A DNA stretch of 64,000 bases from Planctomycetota bacterium (GTDB taxonomy: Bacteria; Planctomycetota; Planctomycetia; Pirellulales; Pirellulaceae). Both the position numbers and the translations under genes were made by a program. Of this stretch, positions 41,101 through 50,907 are shown piece after piece. How positions within the stretch are numbered: position 1 is the stretch's first letter; the number at the start of each line of letters is the position of its first letter. The DNA is taken from contig JAGWWZ010000001.1 of the NCBI GenBank assembly GCA_018970165.1, positions 25,715 through 89,714 on the forward strand, in the 5' to 3' direction. The notes beneath the pieces are model-generated. The model saw nothing but the letters and a program-made list of their open reading frames with translations, made no database searches and was not told where the DNA came from.

Positions 41101-41467
41101 CTACCCATACCGTATGTCGATCGTGAGGACTGACCGTCACACATCCGATTGAAAACGATGTGTATCCATCGAAGATCGGAGAGAAAGTGACTCCCGCGTT
41201 GGTCGTCTTCCAAACGCCCCCCGACGAGGCCGCGATGTACCAAGTAGATCGATTCACTGGATCGACCGCGATGTCCCCGATACGACCCGACATGAACGCG
41301 GGGCCGATGCCACGGAATCTGAGGGGAGAGACCAACCCGGAGTTGATCCCTGGCATCTCATCTTTTCGCTCGTCGGAATCCTGTGCGTAGACGTTTGGGG
41401 CAATCATCCCAGCGGCAATCGCGATTGCCAGAGTTGCGTTTTTCCAAGTCGCATTGCGATTCAACAT
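38177..41467 (-). CDS. VPS10/sortilin-like BNR-repeat beta-propeller protein (secreted)
   Basis: Repeated GGVWKTTNAGVTF, DGVYKSTDGGQSF, RGLYRTTDGGRSWSKV, SAIYKSTDGGNTW units; N-term signal peptide. Confidence 0.92.
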   Translation of the reverse strand: MLNRNATWKNATLAIAIAAGMIAPNVYAQDSDERKDEMPGINSGLVSPLRFRGIGPAFMSGRIGDIAVDPVNRSTWYIAASSGGVWKTTNAGVTFSPIFDGYTSFSIGCVTVSPHDRHTVWVGTGENNSQRSVAYGDGVYKSTDGGQSFAKVGLENSEHIGMIAVHPTEPNTVFVAAQGPLWKDGGDRGLYRTTDGGRSWSKVLDISPMTGVNEIHIDHENPDVMYATSYQRRRHEWVLIDGGPESAIYKSTDGGNTWRKANRGLPGGDLGRIGLDISPVNSEVVFAIVEAGEGKGGFYRSKNRGETWERVGSYVSSGPQYYNEIVCCPHNIDRIYSLDTNLMVSEDGGKTFVPAGEDDKHVDNHAIVIDPVDPNHLIVGCDGGIYETWDRCKTYDYKANLPITQFYRVAVSNEKPFYYVYGGTQDNATQGGPSRTNNDHGIRNSDWFVTVFGDGFEPAVDPQDPDTVYSQWQYGGLVRYNRKTGERVDIKPQESKDGPPLRWNWDSPLLISPHNPKRLYYASQILFRSEDRGDNWTAISPDLSRQIDRNQLKVMGRVWSVDAVAKNTSTSLYGNIVSLDESPRVAGLLYVGTDEGLVQISEDGGGSWRKVDQFGTLDVPEFGYINDIEADLHDDNTVYVAVQNHKRGDFKPYILKSNDRGRTWSDITGNLPVRGSVYTLKQDHVNPKLLFCGTEFGVFFTIDGGEKWVAIKSGLPTISIRDMEIQRRESDLVLATFGRGFYILDDYSPLRDLKPELLETNHMFPIKKGLMFQTVTPMGVSDRGFQGANFYTAPNPDYGVTFTFYLKEELKSKKSEREKKDRERSSGGRDAPYPSWEDLKAEDREVGPSRWLTIRDAAGNVIRKIPTSTDKGMVRTTWDFRHAGGGGGGRRRSAGAGPIAVPGKYTIEISQMVEGNVTEVLPKVEFEIEPLTFGDTTEINRQAILDFSKQVLKLANAVSAATQQASEASEHLSAIEALTKSAAEVDAALWKEIRALQVRLLNVQEKFSGDPTRTRRNEDAMPGLQSRLANSMMGAMGSTSGPTGTHRRQYEIAGEEFDAAMVELNQLLGTDIPALLKKLDDVGAPWTPGRAIPKWK

Positions 41468-41742
41468 TTCTATCCCTTGTTATTGGAGAGAGTAAGCTTG
41501 ATCGAGAGAATTCGGTTAATTAAAGATCTGTGCTCCACGTTAATTGCCGACGTAGTCTTTGGTATGTGCGGCTACAATCCTGGGTGGTTTTCTGCATGAA
41601 ACAGTTCAAACCGCTCGGTCTCGATACATTTTGTTTCGAATTGGCGCTTGTGATTCCTCGGCCTCTGAGGCACGATGGCATGCAACGCTCTTTTGACAGA
41701 GCAGTCCAGGATTGCTGTTTGGTCAACTTTACAACATCAGGC

Positions 41743-42852
41743 ATGAAATTTAGCCATTTTTTCCGAGCATTCGTTGGATCCGCCATCGTTCTGGCAGCTA
41801 CTGCAGGGATTGGATGGGGCCTGATTGCCTACAAATCGCGGCAGGCGACCCAAGCCAAAAGCAAACCAGCCCCCCCGGAGGTGGTCGAGTCGGTTCGCAT
41901 CGAACATGTCGAAGAATCCGAATATCGGCAATCGACCACCTCGATTGGGACGGTTGTGGCGCCTCAGTGGATGACCGTCCGCACCGAGGCCAGCGGCCGG
42001 ATCATCGCTCTGCATGTCAATTCCGGCCAGACCGTGAAACAGGGTGATTTACTCCTCGAATTGGATAGCAGCGTCGAGATCGCAGCCAAGAAATCGGCCC
42101 AAGCCAAACTCAACATGGCGACTCGATCGCTTAAACGATTGACCGGCTTGAGTGAAACAGGTGCCGCATCGAGCACGGAGTTAGAGCAGAGCCAGTTCGA
42201 CAAAGAGAGTGCCGAAGCAGAAATCGAACGGCTCGATGCAGTTATCGCGAAGCGCAGTCTCAGGGCTCCCTATGATGCGAGGGTTGGTTTGATCAACGTA
42301 TCGGTAGGTCAGTACTTACCCGAAGGAGTCGAACTGACAACATTGACGGGAACTGGCAATCGCTTCTATGTCGACTTTGCCATCCCTCAGGGAATATCAG
42401 GCTATATTCAGCCAAGCCAGCCAGTAACAATCCAGGTTCAAGGCAAACCGCACTCCGCATCTGTGATCGCTGTCGATGCCCGATCGGATCGTTTCACTCG
42501 CAACTTGATGGTTCGCGCCGAGTGCACTGGATCGGAGGATCCTCCCTCGCCTAATGACTCCGTGAATGTGTTCATTGAGTATGGTCCGAAGAATAAAGCA
42601 GTGGTGATCCCTGCCTCCGCAGTGCTTCGGTCCCCTGAAGGGTCCTATGTCTACGTTGTGGTCGCCGATGACAAGGGTGTAGATCGAGCGGTGCCACGGC
42701 CAGTGAAGACCCTGCAGAATCTCGACAACTTGGTCGTCGTTCAAAGCGGAGTTGCATTGGGTGATCGGGTGATCTCGCAAGGCGCCTTTAAGTTGCGTCC
42801 AGGGTTGGCGGTGCGAGATGTTCGTTTCAACTCCGAGAAGAGCGGGAGCTGA
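41743..42852 (+). CDS. RND efflux periplasmic adaptor subunit (MFP)
   Basis: VRTEASGRIIALHVNSGQTVKQGDLLLELDSSVEIAAKKSAQAKL...SLRAPYDARVGLINVSVGQYL; start MKFSHFF. Confidence 0.94.
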   Translation: MKFSHFFRAFVGSAIVLAATAGIGWGLIAYKSRQATQAKSKPAPPEVVESVRIEHVEESEYRQSTTSIGTVVAPQWMTVRTEASGRIIALHVNSGQTVKQGDLLLELDSSVEIAAKKSAQAKLNMATRSLKRLTGLSETGAASSTELEQSQFDKESAEAEIERLDAVIAKRSLRAPYDARVGLINVSVGQYLPEGVELTTLTGTGNRFYVDFAIPQGISGYIQPSQPVTIQVQGKPHSASVIAVDARSDRFTRNLMVRAECTGSEDPPSPNDSVNVFIEYGPKNKAVVIPASAVLRSPEGSYVYVVVADDKGVDRAVPRPVKTLQNLDNLVVVQSGVALGDRVISQGAFKLRPGLAVRDVRFNSEKSGS

Positions 42853-42858
42853 ATTGAG

Positions 42859-45800
42859 TTGAAATCGATCACCGATCTCTTTTTGCGTTATCCGATCATT
42901 GCAATGGTCCTCAACTTGACCATCGTGCTAGTTGGGCTGCGCACAATTTTTCTGCTTCCCATCCAGCAATTCCCTCGCTTCGAAAGCACTTCGATCACGA
43001 TTCGCACATTTTATATAGGTGCGAGTGCTGAGACGATCCGCGGATTCCTCACCGTTCCGATCGAGCGCGCAGTATCGTCGATTGCAGGTGTCGACTACGT
43101 CGAATCGTCGAGCACAGCAAGTTCGAGCGAAGTCAAAATCCGTTTGAAGTTCAATCACGACAGCACGCAGGCACTGACCGAAGTCAATGCAAGGCTTCAG
43201 CAAATCCGGCGGGAGCTTCCCTCGGATGCCGAGCCCCCATCGGTCTACATCGAGCGGGCTGATCGACCGAACGCGTCGATGTATTTGAGCTTCACTTCAG
43301 ACGAGTGGGATATCTCCCAGATCACCGATTGGCTTAGCCGAAATATTCAGCCACAGCTGTCCACCGTCGATGGGATCCAACGCATCGGTATCGAGGCTGG
43401 GCGATTGCCTGCGATGCGGATTTGGATTGTTCCTCAGAAACTATCTGAGCTAAACCTAACTGCTGGCGAGGTATTTTCCGCGCTGCAACGCAATAATTTT
43501 CTGGCCGCCATTGGACGCGTCAAAAATCAAGATATTCAAGTCGACCTAGTGACCAATACCGACCTCAAATCGGTCGAAGAATTCGAAGAACTCGTTGTCG
43601 TCCAACGTCCGTCCGGAACGATTCGGCTCAAGGATATCGCCCGCGTGGAACTGGGTGCCGAAGAAGCAGGCGCGGTCGCCATGTACAAAGGACATGATGC
43701 GGTTTACATCTCGGTATGGCCCCTTCCCGGTGTTAATGAAATCGAAGTCTCCAAGAAGCTTCGCGAAGCGTTGGACGCATTGCGCGGCACGCTCCCAGAT
43801 CACTTGAAGGCAGATGTCGCTTTCGATGCGACTCAATTCATGGAAGAGGCGCTCACCGAGATCAGCAAGACTCTTTTTGAAACCATCCTGATCGTAGGTG
43901 TCGTCGTCTTTCTTTTTGTCGGTTCAATCAGGACCGCTTTGGTTCCTCTGATCGCAATGCCTGTCTCGCTAATCGGTGCTGCGATGTTGATGTACGTTAT
44001 GGGCTTCAGCCTTAACCTATTGACAATCCTCGCAATTGTTTTGTCGGTTGGACTGGTCGTCGATGATGCGATCGTTGTCGTTGAAAATATTCAGCGGCAT
44101 ATTCAGGAGGGTAAGAGTCGCATGCGCGCTGCAGTTCTCGGCTCGCGCGAGTTGGTGGGACCGATCATCGCGATGACTATCACGCTGGCGGTCGTCTACA
44201 CTCCGATCGGATTTCAGACGGGACTCACAGGCATGTTGTTCAAGGAGTTTGCCTTCTCGTTAGCTGCGGCTGTGATTGTATCCGGATTTGCAGCCGTCAC
44301 ACTCTCGCCGATCATGAGCGCGTACTTGATTCCCGCAGGCGGTCGTGAAGGCTGGCTGACTCGGAAAACCAATCGATTCTTTGACTGGCTCAAGGAAGTC
44401 TATGGTGCAGCCGTCCAGTTCGCGATACAGATCCGATGGGCTCTGATCGCGATGACGTTCATGATCACACTGTTTGCTTGGCCACTCTATCAGCAGAGCG
44501 GTCGCGAATTGGCACCCGTGGAAGATCAAAGCAACATCACCATGGGGATCCAAGCGGCTCCCGATGCATCCCTTGAATCGACCTCCGAAGCGATCTCGCA
44601 GCTATCGAGCAAACTCCAGGGTATCCCTGAGGTCAATTATGTTTGGGCCGTTGCGTTCTCGAGCGGAGGTTTCGGAGGCATTCGCACCGTGGACTTTCAC
44701 CATCGCGACAGAAATACCGAGCAGATGCTCAACGATGTTTACAAGCAGGTCGCTGATGCGACCAGCATCAAGGCATATCCTGGCTTGCCCAGTTCACTGC
44801 CCGGCGCGGGGAGCGCGGATGTCGAGTTGATCGTCAAAACCGATCGATCGATCGAAGAACTCGGAGCGCAAGCCGGACAAATTGTCGGCAAAGGATATGC
44901 CTCAGGAAAGTTTCGCTATGTCGACACCGATCTCAAAATCGATTTGCCCCAAGCGATCGTCGAGGTGGATCGCATGCGAGTTGCGGACTTGGGGATGGAC
45001 CTCGCAGCGGTCGGCCGCGAACTCGGGGTCCTGCTAGGTGGAGCCTACGTCAATCGATTCAATTACTTCAATCGCAATTATCAAGTTATTCCCCAGCTCG
45101 AAGAGCAATCGCGACGCGATGCGATGTCGCTGCTGGATTTGAAAGTCCGTTCACCGGCATTCGGGGGCCCCAATGCCGAGTCCCAAATGATCCCCGTTTC
45201 ATCATTTGTGTCGATCAACCCTAAAGTAGCACCTCGCTCGCTGCAGAGATTCCAACAGCAGAATAGTTTGCGATTGACTGCGAGTGTAGGTGCAGGGATG
45301 ACCAAGGCCGATGGTATGGTAGCACTAGAAGAAATCGCTCGCGAGGTTCTCGGCAAAGATGCAAAGATCGATTACGGCGGCGAGTCGCGACAGATTCGGA
45401 GCGAGGGAGCAGCGTTTGTGGTGACGATGAGCTTCGCAATGATTTTGATTTATCTAACTCTGACCGCTCAATTTCAAAGCTTCCGGGATCCACTGATTGT
45501 GTTGCTCGGCAGTGTTCCGCTCGCGATCTCCAGCGCCCTGGCCTGGACCTTTACCGGATGGACAACCATCAATATCTACTCGCAAGTCGGATTGATCACT
45601 CTGGTAGGCTTAGTTGCCAAGAACGGGATCTTGATCGTCGAGTTTGCCAATCATCTGCAGGCCGAGGGGAAGACGAAATTGGAAGCGGTCGTCGAGGCCG
45701 CCAAGACCCGTCTGCGCCCTATTCTGATGACCTCAGCCGCCACGGTTCTCGGGCATTTCCCGCTGGTGATGGTGGTCGGTCCGGGTGCGGAAGCCCGCAA

Positions 45801-45939
45801 CAGCATCGGCATTATCCTGGTAGCGGGAATGGCCATCGGAACGGCATTTACTCTGTTCGTTGTCCCAGCTTTGTACTACGTCATCGCTACGGACCACCAT
45901 CAAGCCGGAATCAACACAGGCGAATCCGACTTTGCGTAA
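42859..45939 (+). CDS. RND efflux pump inner-membrane permease (AcrB/MexF-like)
   Basis: 1026 aa; LSVGLVVDDAIVVVENIQRHI, GLTGMLFKEFAFSLAAAVIVSGFAAVTLSPIMSAYL; TTG start 6 bp after MFP. Confidence 0.97.
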   Translation: MKSITDLFLRYPIIAMVLNLTIVLVGLRTIFLLPIQQFPRFESTSITIRTFYIGASAETIRGFLTVPIERAVSSIAGVDYVESSSTASSSEVKIRLKFNHDSTQALTEVNARLQQIRRELPSDAEPPSVYIERADRPNASMYLSFTSDEWDISQITDWLSRNIQPQLSTVDGIQRIGIEAGRLPAMRIWIVPQKLSELNLTAGEVFSALQRNNFLAAIGRVKNQDIQVDLVTNTDLKSVEEFEELVVVQRPSGTIRLKDIARVELGAEEAGAVAMYKGHDAVYISVWPLPGVNEIEVSKKLREALDALRGTLPDHLKADVAFDATQFMEEALTEISKTLFETILIVGVVVFLFVGSIRTALVPLIAMPVSLIGAAMLMYVMGFSLNLLTILAIVLSVGLVVDDAIVVVENIQRHIQEGKSRMRAAVLGSRELVGPIIAMTITLAVVYTPIGFQTGLTGMLFKEFAFSLAAAVIVSGFAAVTLSPIMSAYLIPAGGREGWLTRKTNRFFDWLKEVYGAAVQFAIQIRWALIAMTFMITLFAWPLYQQSGRELAPVEDQSNITMGIQAAPDASLESTSEAISQLSSKLQGIPEVNYVWAVAFSSGGFGGIRTVDFHHRDRNTEQMLNDVYKQVADATSIKAYPGLPSSLPGAGSADVELIVKTDRSIEELGAQAGQIVGKGYASGKFRYVDTDLKIDLPQAIVEVDRMRVADLGMDLAAVGRELGVLLGGAYVNRFNYFNRNYQVIPQLEEQSRRDAMSLLDLKVRSPAFGGPNAESQMIPVSSFVSINPKVAPRSLQRFQQQNSLRLTASVGAGMTKADGMVALEEIAREVLGKDAKIDYGGESRQIRSEGAAFVVTMSFAMILIYLTLTAQFQSFRDPLIVLLGSVPLAISSALAWTFTGWTTINIYSQVGLITLVGLVAKNGILIVEFANHLQAEGKTKLEAVVEAAKTRLRPILMTSAATVLGHFPLVMVVGPGAEARNSIGIILVAGMAIGTAFTLFVVPALYYVIATDHHQAGINTGESDFA

Positions 45940-46131
45940 ACATGGCAAAATCGGCGCAACTGCCACTTCGAGTGTCATTTCGTTTCCCTCGGTGACAAAC
46001 AGCCTGTAAAGCTCCTAGCTAGGCGGGTAACATGCCAAGTACCAATCGATCGCGCCTTCTATTCGTTGCGTTACACGATTTACGAGCTTGAGTGTTTCGA
46101 GTTTGAGTCGCAATTTTGAAGCTTCTCTCGT

Positions 46132-47745
46132 ATGAATGACGATATCAAGCAATCCGATCCCCGTGCCCGTTGGATGTGGTTCTTTATAGCGATTGCTGTC
46201 TTGGTACGCATGGCTTTCTGGATTGCCACCGATCGAGTTTGGGAAGATGCGCTCATTACCATTCGCCACGCGGAGAATGCGGCTCGGGGTCAAGGGCTGA
46301 CCCATCATCCACTCCAAGGGGCTCCCGTTCACGGATTCACTTCTCCGATCAGCGTTCTGATTCCATTGGTGGCTGAGTGCGTTCAGCAAGGTTCCGCGCT
46401 ATTCCTCATGCGGGTGGTCTCTTGCATCGCCGCGGCATTCACCATTTTCATCGCCTATCGGATAGCGATCGAACCCTCTGTCAATCTTTCGTCCACCGCA
46501 ACTTTCTTCCTGCTGGGATTTCTTGCGATCGAATTTCACCAGATCCTGTTCGGCATTGCAGGTATGGAAACGCAGTGCGTAGTCTTGATCAATTTATTTG
46601 CTTTCTGGAGATTCCTCGCAGGAGGTATCGCATCCCTCGGAATAGCACTTTCGTTGGTGATGTGGGCTCGACCCGATGGCGTTTTGCTCGTGGGGATTCT
46701 GCTCCTAGGAGTGATTCTCCAGAAGCGATTTCTTCATGCGGCGATGGTCGGGGCCTTGGCTCTACTCCTGTTCGCTCCCTGGATCTTGTTCACCGAGATC
46801 TATTACGGTTCGTATGTCCCTCACACGATCGTCGCGAAGAAACAAACGTTGTTTCGGACATTTTCCGATGCACCTGATTCGTGGACTTACTCCCAGTTGT
46901 GGGCAAGCGAGATTTGGCGTCGCTTCAATTTTCTTCGACTATGGTTTTCACCTTTGTACGGTGGCACAGGCAATGTCATCAACTTCGTTCGGGGCGCGCG
47001 GCCGCTTCAGATTCTCTACTTAGCGATCGCACTGATCGGTTTCGCAGATGCTCTTCGCCGTCCATCGTTGCGAGTACTCCCGCTCTATGTCGCTATGTAC
47101 GCAAGCTATTTGGTAATCATGATGATTCAACCCGCGTGGTGGTACATTCTCCCTTGGTTGGGAAATGTCGCTATCCTGTTTGTCTTGGGATTGGATCGAC
47201 TGGGTCGGTATGCTGAGGGTAACGGCATTGCAAAGCAGGCGTTAGCGACAATTCCGGTTGTCTACCTGAGCCTTTATGCATTCGCGACGGTATGTGGAAC
47301 GTTCGCCGAACGTCATGTGCAGCTAGGGATCGAGAATGCGTGCCGTGCAAAGATCGGCAAATGGCTCGAAGAACATGTTGTTGCCGATGCGTGGGTGGCT
47401 TGTGAATGCCTCGGCTATCTGGGCACGTATTCCAACCGGCCGATTCTGGACTATCCCGGCCTTTGCTCGCCACGGTCGGTGCGTGCAATCGCTCAAATCC
47501 CGGAACGCAAACGGTCTTTGTTGGCCTTGATCGATCGCGAAAAACCCGAATGGTTGGTTTTGCGTCCCGCCGAATGGGCACAATTCGAACGAGATCATCC
47601 GGCATCATGGCAGGAGTATGAACTCGTCGAACGATTCCTCGCCGATCGCGATCATATCGAAGCCATGGGGAGATGGGTGTTCGCGGACGGTCTTAGCTTG
47701 ACCATCGACGAGGAATTTGTGATCCTCCAACACCGGCGACCGTAA
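46132..47745 (+). CDS. Polytopic membrane protein, glycosyltransferase (GT-C)-like
   Basis: About 10 TM segments, N-terminal DRVWEDALITIRHAENAARGQGLTHHPLQGAPVHGFTSPISVLIP (acidic loop typical of GT-C folds). Confidence 0.75.
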   Translation: MNDDIKQSDPRARWMWFFIAIAVLVRMAFWIATDRVWEDALITIRHAENAARGQGLTHHPLQGAPVHGFTSPISVLIPLVAECVQQGSALFLMRVVSCIAAAFTIFIAYRIAIEPSVNLSSTATFFLLGFLAIEFHQILFGIAGMETQCVVLINLFAFWRFLAGGIASLGIALSLVMWARPDGVLLVGILLLGVILQKRFLHAAMVGALALLLFAPWILFTEIYYGSYVPHTIVAKKQTLFRTFSDAPDSWTYSQLWASEIWRRFNFLRLWFSPLYGGTGNVINFVRGARPLQILYLAIALIGFADALRRPSLRVLPLYVAMYASYLVIMMIQPAWWYILPWLGNVAILFVLGLDRLGRYAEGNGIAKQALATIPVVYLSLYAFATVCGTFAERHVQLGIENACRAKIGKWLEEHVVADAWVACECLGYLGTYSNRPILDYPGLCSPRSVRAIAQIPERKRSLLALIDREKPEWLVLRPAEWAQFERDHPASWQEYELVERFLADRDHIEAMGRWVFADGLSLTIDEEFVILQHRRP

Positions 47746-47807
47746 AGTACAATCGCGAGGAAATTGAAAAGATCTGGATATCGATAACCCCTAGGGAATG
47801 ATTCATA

Positions 47808-48740
47808 GTGACGGAACCTTTGATCTATTCGGCGGGCACCCAGGTCGTTGTGCAAAAGGAGACTCTCTACCCGAATCGTCGCACCGCACACCCTGCTGGC
47901 TCCGTCGCGGTAATCATCCGTTCGCCTCTCGATCGCACACATCCTTACCGTGTTAAGTTCAGCGATGGTTTCGAGGCTCAAATCCATCACGATCAGTTGG
48001 TCCGACTGGCAGAGTTCCAGCGTGGTCAAATTCGGCCAAACGCGTCGACGCTCAGCACATCGGGCCTCTTCGATCGCGTAATCTATCGGTGCGTGATCGG
48101 TTCGCGAGCTTATGGTTTGGACGATGAACAGTCCGATACCGATCGCCGCGGATTTTATCTGCCGCAGGCCCAGATGCATTGGTCTCTCTTCGGTGTACCG
48201 GAACAACTCGAAAACGACGAGACCCAAGAAGCATACTGGGAACTGCAGAAGTTCATCGTCCTGGCGCTCAAAGCGAACCCGAACGTCCTCGAATGCCTCT
48301 ACTCACCTATCGTCGAATTTGCGACGCCACTGGCTGAGGAGTTGCTTTCTATACGCAAAGTATTTCTCTCCAAGCTCGTGTTTCAGACCTACTCAGGCTA
48401 TGTAGCGTCGCAGTTCAAGAAAATGCAAACCGATATCCGAAATCAGGGTCGAGTTAAATGGAAACATGTGATGCACTTGATCCGTTTATTGATCTCGGGG
48501 ATTGATGTTTTGCGAGAGGGGGAATTGGTCGTCAGGGTTCGAGACCAGCGCGATCAGTTGCTCGCCATTAAGCAAGGGGAATGGACTTTCGCCCAGGCGG
48601 ATTCTTACCGCAAACAATTGCAGGTCGAATTCGAACACGCGTTCCAACAGACTTCGCTGCCAGATCGTCCGGACTACGAACGTGCTAATAGGTTCTTGAT
48701 CGAAGCCCGTCGACGCGCACTGCAGGATGGATTGCCATGA
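47808..48740 (+). CDS. COG3541-type nucleotidyltransferase with extra N-terminal beta-barrel-like domain
   Basis: VIGSRAYGLDDEQSDTDRRGFYLP (GSxAYG...DTD); N-term YSAGTQVVVQKETLYPNRRTAHPAGSVAVIIRSPLDRTHPYRVKFSDG. Confidence 0.85.
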   Translation: MTEPLIYSAGTQVVVQKETLYPNRRTAHPAGSVAVIIRSPLDRTHPYRVKFSDGFEAQIHHDQLVRLAEFQRGQIRPNASTLSTSGLFDRVIYRCVIGSRAYGLDDEQSDTDRRGFYLPQAQMHWSLFGVPEQLENDETQEAYWELQKFIVLALKANPNVLECLYSPIVEFATPLAEELLSIRKVFLSKLVFQTYSGYVASQFKKMQTDIRNQGRVKWKHVMHLIRLLISGIDVLREGELVVRVRDQRDQLLAIKQGEWTFAQADSYRKQLQVEFEHAFQQTSLPDRPDYERANRFLIEARRRALQDGLP

Positions 48741-49501
48741 TCGACTACGAAAAGATGATGACACACGTGCGGAGACATCCGTTTCCGCTCGTTTTTGCGA
48801 CTATCAGCGGAGCCCACCTCTACGGTTTCCCTTCGCCGGACTCCGACTTCGATCTGCGAGGTGTACATTTGCTGCCGCTCACGACGATCGTCGGTCTCGT
48901 GGAGGGGGAGGAGACCGTTGAGAAAGAGGGAATCTATGACGGTCTCGAAATCGATCTGGTCACCCACGACGCCGCCAAGTTCTTTCGCTTGATGCTCAAG
49001 AGGAACGGCTATGTGCTCGAGCAACTTCTCTCGCCGCTGGTCGTGTATACAACCCCGGAGCATGAAGAACTGAAAGCGATTGCGAGAGATTGCATCACTC
49101 GCCATCACGCGCACCACTATCTCGGATTCGCCGCTACCCAGTGGAAGCTATTCGAAAAGGAATCGCCGCCGCGAGTTAAACCCCTGCTGTATACCTTTCG
49201 GGTATTATTGACAGGTATTCACCTGATGGACACGGGCGAGGTCGAAGCGAATTTGAGGATTCTCAATCAAAATGCGAAGCTGAGTTACGTCGATGAATTG
49301 ATCGAGCGAAAGCTCACGGGGGCGGAACAGGGAGTTCTCGATGCAGCGGATGTTTCCTTCTATCGAAAGGAATACGATCGCTTGACATTGGAATTGGAAA
49401 CGCGCCATGCTGCTTCGAAGTTGCCGGAGATACCCATAGGGAGCGCGGCGCTGAATGATCTACTCGTGCGATTGCGTTTAGGAGAAAACTCAACACGATG
49501 A
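48737..49501 (+). CDS. COG3541-type nucleotidyltransferase (second paralogue)
   Basis: ATISGAHLYGFPSPDSDFDLRGVHLLP (SGAHLYG...DFD); ATGA overlap with preceding gene. Confidence 0.85.
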   Translation: MIDYEKMMTHVRRHPFPLVFATISGAHLYGFPSPDSDFDLRGVHLLPLTTIVGLVEGEETVEKEGIYDGLEIDLVTHDAAKFFRLMLKRNGYVLEQLLSPLVVYTTPEHEELKAIARDCITRHHAHHYLGFAATQWKLFEKESPPRVKPLLYTFRVLLTGIHLMDTGEVEANLRILNQNAKLSYVDELIERKLTGAEQGVLDAADVSFYRKEYDRLTLELETRHAASKLPEIPIGSAALNDLLVRLRLGENSTR

Positions 49502-50874
49502 ATCACCATCGAACCATTATCGAGCCCTTCAAGATCAAGACGGTCGAACCGCTCGCGATGCTGTCCCGGGCTGACCGCGAAGTGCATTTGGAGCGAGCTG
49601 GGTACAACCTTTTTTCGCTCCCTTCCGAGGTGGTTACCTTCGATTTCCTCACCGACTCGGGGACGACTGCCATGAGCGCGGCCCAGTGGGCTGCAATGCT
49701 GGTTGCGGACGAATCCTATGCCGGCTCGCGAAGTTTTGCGCGACTCGAAGCCGTGGTTCGGCAACTGACCGGATGCACGCATGTGATTCCCACCCACCAA
49801 GGCCGCGCTGCCGAGAGGCTGCTATGTCTAGCGCTCGCCAAGCCAGGGATGAAGATCCCTTCCAACAATCACTTCGATACCACGCGCGCGAACATTGAGT
49901 TTGTTGGAGCCGAGGCGGTCGATCTCGTGATCTCCGAAGGCCGAGACCCTCGCTCTAGGCATCCCTTCAAGGGCAACATCGACCTGCCGAAATTGGATGC
50001 TTTCCTCACCGAGAACAAGCAATCGATCCCGTTCGGGATGATCACGATCACAAACAACACAGGTGGCGGCCAGCCCGTTTCGCTCGAAAACATTCGCGAA
50101 GTCGCCAAGCTCTACAAACGTCACGGAATTATCTTCATCATCGATTGTTGCCGCTTCGCGGAAAATGCGTACTTCATCAAGCTTCGGGAACCGGGGCAAA
50201 GCAACCGAAGCGTTCGCGACATCGCTCAAGAGATCTTCTCTTTGTCCGATGGTTGCTACATGAGCGCCAAGAAGGACGCCTTGGTCAATATCGGAGGATT
50301 CATCGCTCTTCGGAGTACCGAATGGGTCGAGAAACTGCGCGCTCTGTTGATCTTGACCGAGGGTTTTCCCACTTACGGCGGACTGGCTGCACGCGACTTG
50401 GAAGCGATGGCGGTAGGCTTGGAGGAAGTGCTCGACGAAAGGTATCTCGAATACCGACTTGCGGTAACTCGCTACATGGCCGAAGGTTTCAATAAACTCG
50501 GCATACCAACAGTGCAGCCGCCTGGCGGTCATGCCGTCTACATCGATGCTAAGGAATTTCTGCCCCACATCCCAACTCACCAATTTCCCGGCCAATCGCT
50601 CGTGTGCGAGTTGTATTCGGCCGAGGGTATCCGTGCATGCGAGATCGGATCGGTCATGTTCGGCTCGTTCACTAGCAACGGAGATTTCCGTCCGTCCGCG
50701 ATGGAGTTGGTCCGACTGGCATTTCCGCGGCGAGTCTACACGCAAAGCCATTTCGATTACATTCTGGAAGGAATGGAAGAGGTCGTCGCAAACAAGGCGA
50801 AACTCAAAGGGCTGAAACTGGTATACGATCCTCCCTTCCTTCGGCACTTCACTGCCAAGTTCCAGCCACTGTGA
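49498..50874 (+). CDS. tnaA: Tryptophanase / beta-eliminating lyase family
   Basis: EPFKIKTVEP, VTFDFLTDSGTTAMS, IPTHQGRAAE, RFAENAYFIKLREPG, MSAKKDALVNIGG, EGFPTYGGL, CEIGSVMFG; ATGA overlap with preceding gene. Confidence 0.93.
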   Translation: MNHHRTIIEPFKIKTVEPLAMLSRADREVHLERAGYNLFSLPSEVVTFDFLTDSGTTAMSAAQWAAMLVADESYAGSRSFARLEAVVRQLTGCTHVIPTHQGRAAERLLCLALAKPGMKIPSNNHFDTTRANIEFVGAEAVDLVISEGRDPRSRHPFKGNIDLPKLDAFLTENKQSIPFGMITITNNTGGGQPVSLENIREVAKLYKRHGIIFIIDCCRFAENAYFIKLREPGQSNRSVRDIAQEIFSLSDGCYMSAKKDALVNIGGFIALRSTEWVEKLRALLILTEGFPTYGGLAARDLEAMAVGLEEVLDERYLEYRLAVTRYMAEGFNKLGIPTVQPPGGHAVYIDAKEFLPHIPTHQFPGQSLVCELYSAEGIRACEIGSVMFGSFTSNGDFRPSAMELVRLAFPRRVYTQSHFDYILEGMEEVVANKAKLKGLKLVYDPPFLRHFTAKFQPL

Positions 50875-50907
50875 TTGATATCCGCACGATTAGGAACGAG
50901 AGACCGT

